Positions 1 to 8,359 are shown, counted from the first letter of the stretch. The stretch: 64,000 nucleotides of DNA from Rhodoflexus caldus (GCF_021206925.1 NZ_JAJPRF010000007.1:62001-126000), one strand, 5' to 3'. A program made the numbers and translations. The notes: generated from the letters alone by a model not told the origin.

Positions 1-9
1 TTTTGACAT
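1..9 (-). CDS. 5' end of a gene controlled by the SAM riboswitch (Met-Ser-Lys only)
   Basis: Only the first three codons (ATG TCA AAA, read leftwards) lie in the window. The start is inferred because this is the first ATG after the riboswitch and poly-Cys leader, and an A/T-rich stretch precedes it, as is usual in Bacteroidota. SAM-I riboswitches normally control methionine or sulfur-amino-acid genes, so a methionine biosynthesis or uptake gene is expected. The product cannot be identified from three residues. Confidence 0.35.
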
Positions 10-124
10 GGTTTGTTAATTAATTAAAACGAAATGAAGAAATTATAAGAAAGATGTAAACGTAAAGCACTGCAACGGCAGCGCCTAAGCCCATAGGGGG
101 GTAATCAGCTAAACAACAGGAGAA

Positions 125-274
125 TTAGCAACAACAGCAGCAACAGCACATTCGCATGGAAATGCTGCCGATAATTGGAGAAACAGTAGGTGCGGAAACC
201 AAAAAAGCCGAAAGATATTCGGCCACTGATGCAGATGGAAAATAAGAATGAAAGATGTTGCCCTGAGCGTTCAT
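125..274 (-). CDS. Candidate leader peptide ending in seven consecutive cysteines
   Basis: A small ORF lies between the SAM riboswitch and the gene at the left edge. From the ATG at 274 it encodes 49 residues. A shorter version from the ATG at 157 encodes only Met-Arg-Met followed by seven Cys and stop. The Cys run uses both TGC and TGT codons and is immediately followed by TAA at 127-125. A run of one amino acid's codons just before a stop, upstream of a sulfur-related gene, is the classic layout of a ribosome-mediated attenuator; poly-Cys leaders of this kind are known in Actinobacteria. A weak hairpin (CTGC, four bases, GCAG) followed by T-rich sequence lies downstream at about 60-80. Translation and function are inferred, and the short version may be the real one. 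Confidence 0.5.
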   Translation of the reverse strand: MNAQGNIFHSYFPSASVAEYLSAFLVSAPTVSPIIGSISMRMCCCCCCC

Positions 275-285
275 AACAGCAATTA

Positions 286-382
286 ATTTATATTTCCCTG
301 ATTGGGTTAGGAATTAGCACCTTGAAAATTTCAGGTTGCTAAGGGTTCACAGAGCCTAATCTCTCCCCCTTTCTTTATAAAT
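286..382 (-). promoter_or_regulatory. SAM-I (S-box) riboswitch
   Basis: Read on the minus strand, this stretch carries the S-box landmarks in order: the P1 5' strand with TATAAAG, a GGGGGAGAGA segment, a GTGAACCC stretch, GCAACC, a short hairpin, then GGTGCTAATTCC. P1 is closed by ATTTATA (382-376) pairing with TATAAAT (292-286). The aptamer is about 97 nt, a normal size. It reads towards the gene starting at position 9. S-box RNAs bind S-adenosylmethionine and reduce expression of methionine-cycle genes. No strong terminator follows P1 directly, so control may act through translation or together with the poly-Cys ORF. Confidence 0.85.
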
Positions 383-410
383 CAACTGCCTGAGCAATTG
401 ACTGATACTA

Positions 411-442
411 CAAAGGAATGAAGTACATTTGTCAATTCCAAA
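411..442 (-). promoter_or_regulatory. Probable promoter of the SAM-riboswitch transcript
   Basis: On the minus strand there is a TTTG (442-439), 20 bases, then TTCCTTTG (418-411), close to the Bacteroidota consensus TTTG-N17-23-TAnnTTTG. The predicted start near 403 lies about 20 bases before the riboswitch P1. Confidence 0.4.
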
Positions 443-485
443 TTTTGCAAGCGTTTTTTGAAAAAAATTCAACAAACAGCCCATT

Positions 486-1010
486 CTATTGTTCCGACAA
501 ATACTTGTGGATTTTGTTGTAAATATAGTCGGCGTTTAAGTCCACACCGCTTACTGCCACTTCGGCTTGGTCATAGTACGGGAACCGCTTTTGGTATAAT
601 TCCTTTAACTTCTCGAGCATGTCCTCCGCATCTGCTGTTGCCAACAGTGGTCGCTCCTGTTGTTGCCGTTCAACTCTGCCGGCAATGATTGAAAGCGGAA
701 TATTGATAAAAACAGCCAAACCGTGCTTATTGATTTGCTCCATATTGTCATAGAAGCAAGGCGTTCCGCCGCCGGTTGCAATAACACAGCGCGACATTTT
801 GAAAGTACTGTGCAATGCTTGCTTTTCCTTTTCGCGAAAATAATCTTCACCTTTCTGCGCGAAAATATCGGCAATACTCATCTGTTCCTGCTCGGCAATC
901 AGCTCGTCCAAGTCTACAAAATGGTAGGCCATCCGACTGGCCAACAACCTGCCTAAGGTGGTCTTTCCGGAACCCGGCATACCCACTAAATAAATACGTG
1001 AAGGAATCAT
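486..1010 (-). CDS. aroK: Shikimate kinase
   Basis: The 174-residue protein fits the shikimate kinase family in length and motifs. It phosphorylates shikimate at the 3-OH using ATP in chorismate synthesis, in the cytoplasm. The Walker A loop GMPGSGKTT is near residues 10-18. VDLDELI near residue 33 supplies the Mg/shikimate-binding Asp. FREKEK near residue 58 and the GGG of TGGGTP near residue 80 match the substrate-binding region, and the lid segment contains RPLL near residue 120. The ATG at 1010 is well placed, nine residues before the P-loop. It is transcribed away from the MFS-surE operon, and its stop lies about 40 bases before the riboswitch promoter. Confidence 0.95.
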   Translation of the reverse strand: MIPSRIYLVGMPGSGKTTLGRLLASRMAYHFVDLDELIAEQEQMSIADIFAQKGEDYFREKEKQALHSTFKMSRCVIATGGGTPCFYDNMEQINKHGLAVFINIPLSIIAGRVERQQQERPLLATADAEDMLEKLKELYQKRFPYYDQAEVAVSGVDLNADYIYNKIHKYLSEQ

Positions 1011-1074
1011 TCAACAATCATCGGGTTTGCATTTCGGCAAGCAATATACAAAAGGGTTTCTAACAGAAAAGTAA

Positions 1075-1082
1075 TACATTTG
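1075..1082 (+). promoter_or_regulatory. Possible -7 element of the MFS-surE-dtd operon
   Basis: TACATTTG matches the Bacteroidota -7 box TAnnTTTG and lies 26 bases before the chosen ATG at 1109. No clear TTTG -33 box sits at the expected distance, so this is tentative. Confidence 0.3.
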
Positions 1083-1108
1083 CTTAATTGCGTTTTTTTG
1101 CCGCTGTT

Positions 1109-2356
1109 ATGAGTGTATTCAAACTGAAAACCCTGATGTACTGGTGCTATGGCATAGTTGCCATGCTGATTTTTTCGGCCAACTTTGTGGGTGTAGCAGC
1201 TTATCAGTATGATGTGGACAGCACGGCCGTACAGCATATCGGCCTGTACAGAGAACTTGCTACGCTGGCAAGCGGGCTGTTGCTGGCGGCAATCATTCCG
1301 GCCATAGGCTTGCGCAGACTTTTGCCGATGTCTTTTCTGTTCACGGCCATTATTTCGCTGGTAATTTTTATACAACCTTCGGCTATTGCATTCCACATTT
1401 TGTATGTCAGTCTTGGTTTCATTTTCGGTGCTCTTCAAATCGGCTTCCTCAACGAACTGGCAAGTATTAATAAACACGAGACAGGCCTACTGTCAGACGT
1501 TTGCCACCTCGAGGCCGTGTATGTATCGGGGATTTTGGCCATACTTGTTGTTTCAGGGATTATCATGAAGCTTCAGCAATTTGAATTGCACTATTTATAC
1601 CTCGTAACTGCAATCATTTGTACAGCAGTAGGGCTGTTCGTTATTTTCCGGAAACAGCATTTTTTCTTTGATGAATCGCAGGCAACGGCACGTGAGGTTG
1701 CACGGCTGTGGGTGCGCACGCTACCGGAAATATTTAATGCGTTGAGCAGAACCTTGGTCATCCTTGCCCTGTTTTGTTTAGGACTGACCATTATCGTAAC
1801 TACGTTTTTGCTCAACTGGGTAAACCTGTTCAATACGGCCACTTTACAGCTAAGCGACAACCTTGTTTGGCAGTTTTCCATTGTATTGATTCTTTCTACC
1901 ATCAGCGGCAGGTTGGTTATAGCTGCGCTTGCCCACTATCTGCCCCTGCTCACGCTCCTGTTAATTATCATATCTGTCAGCATTTTGTGCATTATGGCGT
2001 TTGCTGTTGGCTTGTATCAGTACCAAATCAACTCCATTCCCGATACCATGGCCGAACTGCCGCCTCCCATGATGCTGATTATCCTTTTGTCGTTTACCAA
2101 CGGAGGCATCGTACCGCTCCTGATTGGAACGGTAACTTACCATACACCTGCCGATAAGCGCGGCATCATGCTGGGAATTATTACCTTTGTTATGTCCGGT
2201 GCGACCCTGTTAAGCGGCCTGTTTTTTCAATGGGCAAGCAAACTGTTTACGCCCGGTATGCTGTTGGCATTGATGGCCATACCTCTTGCATTTGTGATGA
2301 TTTTGAGCACTTTATTTATCAACGATTTAAGAAAAAGTACTTCCACTGCTTCCTGA
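1109..2356 (+). CDS. MFS-like multi-pass membrane transporter
   Basis: The protein has 415 residues and is almost wholly hydrophobic, with about 12 predicted membrane segments arranged as two groups around a central polar stretch (near residues 195-215), as in the major facilitator superfamily. I recognise no substrate-specific motif. The ATG at 1109 is preferred over an in-frame TTG at 1088. The stop TGA overlaps the ATG of surE (TGATG), so the two are translationally coupled and head a four-gene operon with dtd and the MazG-like gene. The substrate is unknown; the neighbours suggest metabolite repair or nucleotide metabolism but do not prove it. Confidence 0.7.
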   Translation: MSVFKLKTLMYWCYGIVAMLIFSANFVGVAAYQYDVDSTAVQHIGLYRELATLASGLLLAAIIPAIGLRRLLPMSFLFTAIISLVIFIQPSAIAFHILYVSLGFIFGALQIGFLNELASINKHETGLLSDVCHLEAVYVSGILAILVVSGIIMKLQQFELHYLYLVTAIICTAVGLFVIFRKQHFFFDESQATAREVARLWVRTLPEIFNALSRTLVILALFCLGLTIIVTTFLLNWVNLFNTATLQLSDNLVWQFSIVLILSTISGRLVIAALAHYLPLLTLLLIIISVSILCIMAFAVGLYQYQINSIPDTMAELPPPMMLIILLSFTNGGIVPLLIGTVTYHTPADKRGIMLGIITFVMSGATLLSGLFFQWASKLFTPGMLLALMAIPLAFVMILSTLFINDLRKSTSTAS

Positions 2357-3183
2357 TGAAAAATTCTGACAGACCCCTCATACTTATTTCTAACGACGAT
2401 GGCATCTCTGCCAAAGGACTTAGCGTACTTGTAGAGGCTATGCGCCCACTGGGCGACTTGCTGGTTGTAGCACCTAACAGCCCCCAATCGGGCATGGGAC
2501 ATGCTATCACCATTCACTCCCCACTGAAAATTCACCCTTCGTCCATATTTGAAGGCGTTGAGGCCTACGAAAGTTCCGGCACACCTGCCGACTGTGTTAA
2601 GCTGGCAAAATATTACATCCTCAAAGGCCGCGTACCCGACTTGGTCGTAAGCGGTATTAACCACGGCAGCAATACCTCCATCAGCATCCTGTATTCCGGT
2701 ACTATGTCTGCTGCCATTGAAGGCGCCATTGAGGGCATGCCTGCCATTGGTTTCTCCCTCTGCGACTATGGCAACAATGCAGATTTCAGCCATACCATTC
2801 CCTACGTAACGGCCATTGCAAAGCAAGTACTGCAAACAGGATTGCCACGCGGCACGGCACTCAATGTCAATTTTCCGCGCAAGCAGGAAGACGCCATCAA
2901 AGGCATCAAAATCTGTCGCCAAGCAAAAGCCCGCTGGAAAGAAGAATTTGACGAACGCACCGACCCCTACGGCAGAAAATACCTTTGGCTGGCGGGCAGT
3001 TTTGAAAACCCCGACAAGGGGGAAGATACCGACGAATGGGCAATCGCTAACAACTACGTTTCGGTAGTACCCTGCCTGTTTGACCTGACTGCACACCACG
3101 CCATCGCCACACTCAACGATGAGTGGCAAATTTTACAGGAAACAGCGCCGCGGGTAGTCAAAGAACATTACGACAATTTCTGA
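2356..3183 (+). CDS. surE: 5'/3'-nucleotidase SurE
   Basis: SurE removes phosphate from nucleoside 5'- and 3'-monophosphates with a divalent metal. The 275-residue length is normal for the family. The N-terminal ILISNDDGISAKG motif carries the metal-binding Asp pair. APNSPQSGMGHAIT near residue 40, the SSGTPADCVKL stretch near residue 75, and VSGINHGSN near residue 100 are all SurE hallmarks, as is the YSGTMSAAIEGA segment that follows. The start is the ATG at 2356, which overlaps the previous stop. dtd begins nine bases after the stop, continuing the operon. Confidence 0.95.
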   Translation: MKNSDRPLILISNDDGISAKGLSVLVEAMRPLGDLLVVAPNSPQSGMGHAITIHSPLKIHPSSIFEGVEAYESSGTPADCVKLAKYYILKGRVPDLVVSGINHGSNTSISILYSGTMSAAIEGAIEGMPAIGFSLCDYGNNADFSHTIPYVTAIAKQVLQTGLPRGTALNVNFPRKQEDAIKGIKICRQAKARWKEEFDERTDPYGRKYLWLAGSFENPDKGEDTDEWAIANNYVSVVPCLFDLTAHHAIATLNDEWQILQETAPRVVKEHYDNF

Positions 3184-3191
3184 GTCTTGCC

Positions 3192-3644
3192 ATGATTGCC
3201 GTTATTCAACGCGTTACGGAAGCCTCTGTAACCATAGAAGGTCGTGTACACGGAAAAATAGCAACGGGTTTTCTGGTACTGCTGGGTATTGCCCACAATG
3301 ACACTGCCGAAGATGTGGAATGGCTGGCCGGAAAAATAGCAGGACTGCGCGTTTTTAGCGACGATGAAGGCAAAATGAATCGTGCACTGGCCGATATTGA
3401 CGGCAATATCCTGTTAATCAGTCAGTTTACGCTTCATGCAAGCACCAAAAAAGGCAATCGCCCGTCTTTTACGGAAGCTGCGCCGCCACCCGTAGCCACC
3501 CCGCTGTATGAGGCCATGATTGAACGCTTGCAACAACTGACGGGCAAAAAAATTGAAACAGGCATCTTCGGGGCCGATATGAAAGTCCGTTTACTCAACG
3601 ACGGCCCCGTAACCATCATCATTGACTCAAAAAATAAAAAATGA
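3192..3644 (+). CDS. dtd: D-aminoacyl-tRNA deacylase
   Basis: This 150-residue protein hydrolyses D-amino acids from mischarged tRNA and also edits Gly from tRNA-Ala. The start MIAVIQRVTEASV matches the family N terminus. The two signature motifs are present: SQFTL near residue 78, and the NDGPVT motif near residue 138, which together build the chiral-proofreading active site. Length and layout are canonical. The stop overlaps the next gene by four bases (ATGA). Confidence 0.95.
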   Translation: MIAVIQRVTEASVTIEGRVHGKIATGFLVLLGIAHNDTAEDVEWLAGKIAGLRVFSDDEGKMNRALADIDGNILLISQFTLHASTKKGNRPSFTEAAPPPVATPLYEAMIERLQQLTGKKIETGIFGADMKVRLLNDGPVTIIIDSKNKK

Positions 3645-3967
3645 CCATTCAAGAAGCACAAAATACCGTTGATGAGTGGATTCGCACCATTGGCGTGCGC
3701 TACTTCAACGAACTGACCAACACGGCCATCCTAATGGAGGAAGTGGGTGAAGTAGCCCGCATTATGGCGCGCCGATACGGTGAGCAATCGTTCAAAGCCT
3801 CCGACAAAGAAGTTGATTTGGGCGAAGAGATGGCGGACGTACTTTTTGTCCTGATTTGCTTAGCTAACCAAACGGGTATCAATCTGACAGAGGCTTTTCA
3901 AAAACGGATGGATAAAAAGACTAAACGCGATGCTACCCGACATAAAGAGAATGAAAAATTGCAGTAG
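3641..3967 (+). CDS. MazG-like nucleotide pyrophosphohydrolase
   Basis: The 108-residue all-alpha protein carries the MazG-type metal-binding pattern: EEVGEVAR near residues 33-40 and EEMADVLF near residues 66-73 (ExxE then ExxD). Such single-domain proteins hydrolyse nucleoside triphosphates, often non-canonical ones, to monophosphates. It overlaps dtd by four bases and closes the operon, consistent with a house-cleaning theme alongside SurE and Dtd. Only two bases separate its stop from the stop of the convergent SDR gene, and I see no terminator between them. The exact substrate cannot be read from sequence. Confidence 0.85.
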   Translation: MTIQEAQNTVDEWIRTIGVRYFNELTNTAILMEEVGEVARIMARRYGEQSFKASDKEVDLGEEMADVLFVLICLANQTGINLTEAFQKRMDKKTKRDATRHKENEKLQ

Positions 3968-3969
3968 CT

Positions 3970-4830
3970 TCAATATTGAATACCTGTCAATTTTTCGCTC
4001 ATTTCCCATAGGCTGCGGGCTATTTTCTCGTCGGTAGCCACAGGAATCATGGTGCGCCGCCGTCTTTTTTTATAGAAATAGCCGCCGCTGACACCTTTCA
4101 CATCGGGTGAGGTTGCCAGATAAATAGAAGTTTCAGCGCCTTCTTCTTCGCTAATCAGAAAAGGTTTGGCCAATTTGAACAGCCAAGCAAACCATCCGGG
4201 CGTACTGCTTGCAAAACCTGAATTGACCGCACCCGGGTGCAGCGAATTGGCCGTAATATTTTTCCCTGCCACTCGGCGCGCCAACTCTGCCGTAAACAAA
4301 ATATTGCAAAGTTTGGAGATACAATAGGCCTTCATGCCACTATAACCGCGCTGCATTTGCACATTATCAAGGCTAAATGGGGCATAGCGATGTGCTTCGG
4401 AAGCTACCGAAACTACACGGGCTTCTCCATTTTCGGCAGCCGCTTTCTCCAAAGCAGGCATGAGCAAACCCGTTAGCAGAAAATATCCCAGATGATTGAC
4501 CGCAAAAGTTGCTTCTATGCCGTCCTCGGTCAGTTCGCGCTTGTCGGAAGCCAAAAATCCTGCATTGTTTACCAACACATCTAATTGGTCATATTTTGCC
4601 AAAAATTGTGCTGCTGCCTCTCTGATTTGCCGCTGTGAAGCAAAATCTACCTGAATGATTTCTACCTGATTATTCCCCGAAAGGCGGATGATTTCGCTGC
4701 GTGCTGCCTCTGCTTTGGCGCGATTTCGGCACATCATCACTACCGTAAACCCTTGCTTGGCCAGCGCAAGGGCTGTCACTTTCCCGATACCCGAATTGGC
4801 ACCTGTTACAATGCTGATTTTGTTTTTCAT
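3970..4830 (-). CDS. Short-chain dehydrogenase/reductase (retinol dehydrogenase-like)
   Basis: This 286-residue protein has a classical SDR Rossmann fold. The N-terminal TGANSGIGK binds NAD(P), NNAG is near residue 89, and the catalytic YCISK is near residue 168. A Ser sits upstream in VSVASEAHR. RNRAKAE after beta-strand 2 suggests NADP(H) preference. The closest look is that of retinol dehydrogenase or WW-domain oxidoreductase-like SDRs, which are broad-specificity enzymes. It is separated from the upstream M20 peptidase gene by a strong terminator, so it probably has its own promoter. The physiological substrate is unknown. Confidence 0.9.
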   Translation of the reverse strand: MKNKISIVTGANSGIGKVTALALAKQGFTVVMMCRNRAKAEAARSEIIRLSGNNQVEIIQVDFASQRQIREAAAQFLAKYDQLDVLVNNAGFLASDKRELTEDGIEATFAVNHLGYFLLTGLLMPALEKAAAENGEARVVSVASEAHRYAPFSLDNVQMQRGYSGMKAYCISKLCNILFTAELARRVAGKNITANSLHPGAVNSGFASSTPGWFAWLFKLAKPFLISEEEGAETSIYLATSPDVKGVSGGYFYKKRRRRTMIPVATDEKIARSLWEMSEKLTGIQY

Positions 4831-4880
4831 AGGGTTGTTTTGTGGCGGGACAATTTAGGAAAAAATGTGTGCATAAACTA

Positions 4881-4916
4881 AAAACCCGATGCGCCTTAGC
4901 GATGCATCGGGTTTTT
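4881..4916 (-). terminator. Rho-independent terminator after the M20 peptidase gene
   Basis: A 12-bp perfect stem AAAACCCGATGC / GCATCGGGTTTT with an 11-base loop lies between the stop of the M20 gene and the SDR start. It has A/T tracts on both sides, so it can work in either direction. Confidence 0.85.
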
Positions 4917-4947
4917 ATGGCTTATAAATACCTTGATAATCAATGAC

Positions 4948-6318
4948 TTATTTGCTCAATTCGGCAAAATGTTTATAAAAGTACGGGATGGTTTCAATGC
5001 CCTTGTAGTAGTTAAACAGGCCAAAGTTTTCGTTGGGTGAGTGAATGGCATCCGAATCTAAACCAAAGCCCATGAGCACGGAATTAACACCCAATATGCT
5101 TTTAAACAGTTGCACGATTGGGATGCTGCCACCGCCACGCTGCGGAATCGGCTTTTTACCGAAAGTTTGCTCCATGGCCAACTCTGCGGCTTTGTAAGCC
5201 ACCGAGTCGGTAGGTGTTACCACAGGATCGCCGCCATGATGGTAATCTATTTTTACTTTCACTCCCTTAGGAGCAAGGGAAGTAAAATACTTGCTAAACA
5301 ATCGGGTGATTTCTTCCGACTCTTGATTAGGGACAAGGCGCATGGAAATTTTGGCATATGCCTTAGAAGCAATGACGGTTTTTGCTCCTTCGCCTGTGTA
5401 GCCTCCCCATATGCCGTTTACGTCCAGCGTAGGGCGCACCGATACTCGCTCCAATGTTGTATAACCTTCTTCCCCTGCCACATCTTCAATGCCAAGGTCT
5501 GCTTTGTAGGCCTCGAGGTCAAAAGGTGCTTCTGCCATGGCAGCGCGCTCTTCTGCACTCAGTTCCACAACTTTATCGTAAAAACCGGGGATAGTAATGC
5601 GGTTTTTGTCGTCTTTGAGTTTGGCAATCATTTCGCACAGGGCGTTGATAGGATTCACCACACCGCCGCCGTAAGTACCTGAGTGCAGGTCGCGGTCGGG
5701 GCCTGTTACTTCCACCTGTACATAAGCAATACCGCGAAGCCCTACCGTAATGGAAGGAATGTCGTTGGCAATCATCGACGTATCGGAAATCAGCACCACA
5801 TCCGCTTTCAGTTTTTCCGAGTTTTCCCTAATAAATCGTGGCAGGTTTTCAGAACCGATTTCTTCCTCACCTTCAATCATAAACTTAACATTGCAAGGCA
5901 GCTCGCCTGTTACCATCATGGCTTCAAATGCCTTGATGTGCATAAACATCTGACCTTTGTCGTCGCAAGCGCCGCGGGCAAATATTTTGCCGTCCTTTAC
6001 GGTTGGTTCAAAGGGAGGAGAGTCCCATAGTTCTATCGGGTCGGCAGGCTGCACGTCGTAATGACCGTATACCAATACGGTTGGCAGTTTGGGGTCTATA
6101 ATTTTTTCCGCATATACAATCGGATGGCGGTTGGTGGGGCAAATTTCCACTTTGTCTGCACCTGCTGCTTTCAGGCGCTCCTGAACAAACTCGGCAGCGC
6201 GCTGCAAATCACTATCGTGGTCGGGGTTTGTGCTAATGGAAGGAATGCGAATCAAGTCAAACAATTCATCCAGAAAACGTTGCCTGTTTGCCTCTATATA
6301 GCTTTGCGTTTGTTGCAT
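4948..6318 (-). CDS. M20 family metallopeptidase (dipeptidase)
   Basis: The 456-residue enzyme belongs to the M20/ArgE/CNDP-type dipeptidases with two zinc ions. Visible motifs are VYGHYDVQP near residue 83 (metal-binding His and Asp), GEEEIGS near residue 150 (catalytic Glu), HSGTYGGGVVNP near residue 212 at the dimerisation domain, and RGGGSIPIV near residue 393. A late conserved His is in SDAIHSPNE near the C terminus. No signal peptide is seen, so it is cytoplasmic and probably hydrolyses dipeptides. It follows plsC by 49 bases in a minus-strand run and ends at the terminator at 4881-4916. Confidence 0.92.
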   Translation of the reverse strand: MQQTQSYIEANRQRFLDELFDLIRIPSISTNPDHDSDLQRAAEFVQERLKAAGADKVEICPTNRHPIVYAEKIIDPKLPTVLVYGHYDVQPADPIELWDSPPFEPTVKDGKIFARGACDDKGQMFMHIKAFEAMMVTGELPCNVKFMIEGEEEIGSENLPRFIRENSEKLKADVVLISDTSMIANDIPSITVGLRGIAYVQVEVTGPDRDLHSGTYGGGVVNPINALCEMIAKLKDDKNRITIPGFYDKVVELSAEERAAMAEAPFDLEAYKADLGIEDVAGEEGYTTLERVSVRPTLDVNGIWGGYTGEGAKTVIASKAYAKISMRLVPNQESEEITRLFSKYFTSLAPKGVKVKIDYHHGGDPVVTPTDSVAYKAAELAMEQTFGKKPIPQRGGGSIPIVQLFKSILGVNSVLMGFGLDSDAIHSPNENFGLFNYYKGIETIPYFYKHFAELSK

Positions 6319-6367
6319 GGTAAATTCTATGGGACTGCAAAATTAACTTTTTTCACCTCAAAAAAAA

Positions 6368-7111
6368 CTATTGCCCCAGAAAGTTGCGGATGGCTTGCTC
6401 TGCTTCGCGGACAATTTCTTCGTTAGTTTTTCCTGTGCGGTCTATCGGCGGCAGGGCTGTGCATTGCATATGCACCCCTATCGGGATAGGTTTAAACCCA
6501 TAGCGTGCCAACTCCCATGAGCCTTGAATGGCTACAGGAATCACAAGGGCGCTGGGCATGGTCTTCAACAAGACACTCAACCCTTGCGGCTTAAATGGCT
6601 TCATTTGCCCATCGCGTGAGCGCGTACCTTCGGCAAAAATACAGCCTGCATAGCGCTTGGCTTCCAAATACTCGCCAAACTGTTTGAGCGCAGGCAGGGA
6701 TTGGCGCGTGTCCTTACGGTCTATGCAAACCGAGCCACCGTGCCGCAGGTTATAAGAAATGCTTGGAATACCTTTGGCCAACTCCACTTTGGAAACATAT
6801 TTTGCATGGCGGTCGGCAAACAAAATACCCAGCATCGGTATATCGTACATGCTTTGGTGATTGCTGACCACAATTAACGGACAATCGGGCGGCAGTTGGT
6901 AGGGCAAACTGAGTGTAATCCGCGTGCCGAGCATCAAGCGCAACTGCCAGAGTAGCGAAGCGAGCAACCAGTCCACGGACTTTTTATGGGCTTCATAACC
7001 GCCAAGTGTGCGTGCAATTACCTGTATGGCATGAAAAATCAGCAGCAACAGGAAAAATACAAGCACAAAAAATGGCCAAATCAGCCATGCAATGATTTTT
7101 TTCAGCGTCAT
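6368..7111 (-). CDS. plsC: 1-acyl-sn-glycerol-3-phosphate acyltransferase
   Basis: The enzyme acylates lysophosphatidic acid to phosphatidic acid at the inner membrane. The 247-residue version begins at the ATG at 7111; an upstream TTG at 7138 is less likely. A long N-terminal hydrophobic stretch (IIAWLIWPFFVLVFFLLLL) anchors it. The acyltransferase motif I NHQSMYD (NHxxxxD) is near residue 81 and motif III FAEGTRSRDG is near residue 158. VCIDRKD between them matches motif II. It lies 61 bases after the PorQ-like gene on the same strand. Confidence 0.9.
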   Translation of the reverse strand: MTLKKIIAWLIWPFFVLVFFLLLLIFHAIQVIARTLGGYEAHKKSVDWLLASLLWQLRLMLGTRITLSLPYQLPPDCPLIVVSNHQSMYDIPMLGILFADRHAKYVSKVELAKGIPSISYNLRHGGSVCIDRKDTRQSLPALKQFGEYLEAKRYAGCIFAEGTRSRDGQMKPFKPQGLSVLLKTMPSALVIPVAIQGSWELARYGFKPIPIGVHMQCTALPPIDRTGKTNEEIVREAEQAIRNFLGQ

Positions 7112-7172
7112 AATAATAATCCTAACAATGTGCTGCAAATATACGGCAGAGGTGTTGCATACGATGCCTCCG

Positions 7173-8240
7173 CTAATCTGTTATTTCCAGCCTTTGGCGT
7201 TTTTTGGGCAGTAGTCGGCGCATATCGGCTACTACCCCAAAGGCACTGATGCCGCCTGCCACATGGCGCACCTGATAGCCGTAAGAAAACTCTATGGCTT
7301 TGATTTTCAACATTATTCCAAAAGAAAACCCACTGAGGGCACGCCTTTGCGCTAAGCCTAACTCCTGCCGATGGAGCACGTTGTAACCCGTTCGCAACTG
7401 AAAATTGGGATGCAGCACCAACTCTCCGCCCACTACGAGCCGACGTGCAAATCGCTGAAAGTTGTTGGTTGCGTTAAATAGCGGGTTGCCGTTCGCATCA
7501 AACCCCGCAGGCCGCGAAGGGTCATTGTACACAATGTCGCCGCGGGGGGCTAATTGCCACGCAGTCAGGGAGAACCGCATCGGCATTTTTTCGGGTTTAA
7601 AACTGATGCCCAACTGTGCATCAAAGGGCATTACCCAATCCGAAGCATCGGTGTAGTTGCTCATGGCAAAACCGATGTTGCGCACCGTCAGCCCTACGCT
7701 GAAATCTTTTCGGGGATAGCGAAACAGTGCGCCTGCATCTGCCAGCACGGCAGTTGAATTAAAAGCAGCAACAGAAGAACCTGCTATTTTGAGCGTTGCA
7801 CCCAGTGTAAACGGCGCAATGGTATGTGCATAATTGAGCGCAAGTACGTATTCGGCTGCCGAAAAATCGCCTGTTGGCGCACCCGTAGGGTCAAAGCCCT
7901 GAAACTGTCCGTAGCCGATGTATTGTAAGCCAATGCCTAACCGCTGATGCTTGCGCACAGGCAACACATACGCCAGCGAGGTATGCAGAGCCTGTCCGGT
8001 AAGCGATTGAAACTGCAAAGCCGCCTGATAATTCGCCGAGTCCGTATTCAGTGCAGGATTGCTCAGCCACAGCGAGGCATCGGCACCGACAGAGGCCACC
8101 TGTACGCCACCCTGTGCTACCGTGCGGGCATTGGGCGGCAGTTGCAGAAAACTGAAACTCTGCCCTCCGCCGATTTGAGCTTCGGCAAAAAGCGGCAGCA
8201 GAAAAGCTAAAATAAGTTTGCCGCAAAGAGCATTAAGCAT
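7173..8240 (-). CDS. porQ: PorQ-like outer-membrane beta-barrel protein (type IX secretion)
   Basis: The 355-residue protein starts with a signal peptide ending FAEAQ if the ATG at 8240 is used; ATGs at 8279 and 8321 would add a non-signal extension. The mature N terminus reads GGQSFSFLQLPPNARTVAQGG, the pattern I associate with PorQ/PorV-type proteins. The rest alternates hydrophobic and polar residues as in a beta-barrel, ending with a basic tail. PorQ is linked to type IX secretion in Bacteroidota, the route for C-terminal-domain cargo. The assignment rests on the N-terminal pattern and fold, so a general PorV-family protein remains possible. Confidence 0.6.
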   Translation of the reverse strand: MLNALCGKLILAFLLPLFAEAQIGGGQSFSFLQLPPNARTVAQGGVQVASVGADASLWLSNPALNTDSANYQAALQFQSLTGQALHTSLAYVLPVRKHQRLGIGLQYIGYGQFQGFDPTGAPTGDFSAAEYVLALNYAHTIAPFTLGATLKIAGSSVAAFNSTAVLADAGALFRYPRKDFSVGLTVRNIGFAMSNYTDASDWVMPFDAQLGISFKPEKMPMRFSLTAWQLAPRGDIVYNDPSRPAGFDANGNPLFNATNNFQRFARRLVVGGELVLHPNFQLRTGYNVLHRQELGLAQRRALSGFSFGIMLKIKAIEFSYGYQVRHVAGGISAFGVVADMRRLLPKKRQRLEITD

Positions 8241-8359
8241 TTTGTTCTTTTCCCCTGCAAAGGGCACCGAGTTTGTCATTCTTTTGGCCGCAGAGAAAAC
8301 GCTAAATTTGTTTAATGCCATTTGCTACAATTGGTGAGGAAACGAAGAATCGTAATGCT

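Noticed and set aside
128..150. Simple CAA/CAG microsatellite
   Set aside because: On the plus strand it looks like a short CAG-type repeat, but on the minus strand it is a mixed TGC/TGT run in frame with an ATG and ended by TAA just after a SAM riboswitch, so coding is the better explanation.
1007..1477. Antisense open frame of 156 codons over the MFS gene start
   Set aside because: It overlaps the promoter and membrane-protein coding region, is rich in Gln, Arg and Asn, and has no recognisable domain or start context.
2227..3129. A 300-codon open frame antisense to surE
   Set aside because: SurE is fully supported by motifs on the plus strand. The antisense frame has no family features and arises from codon bias.
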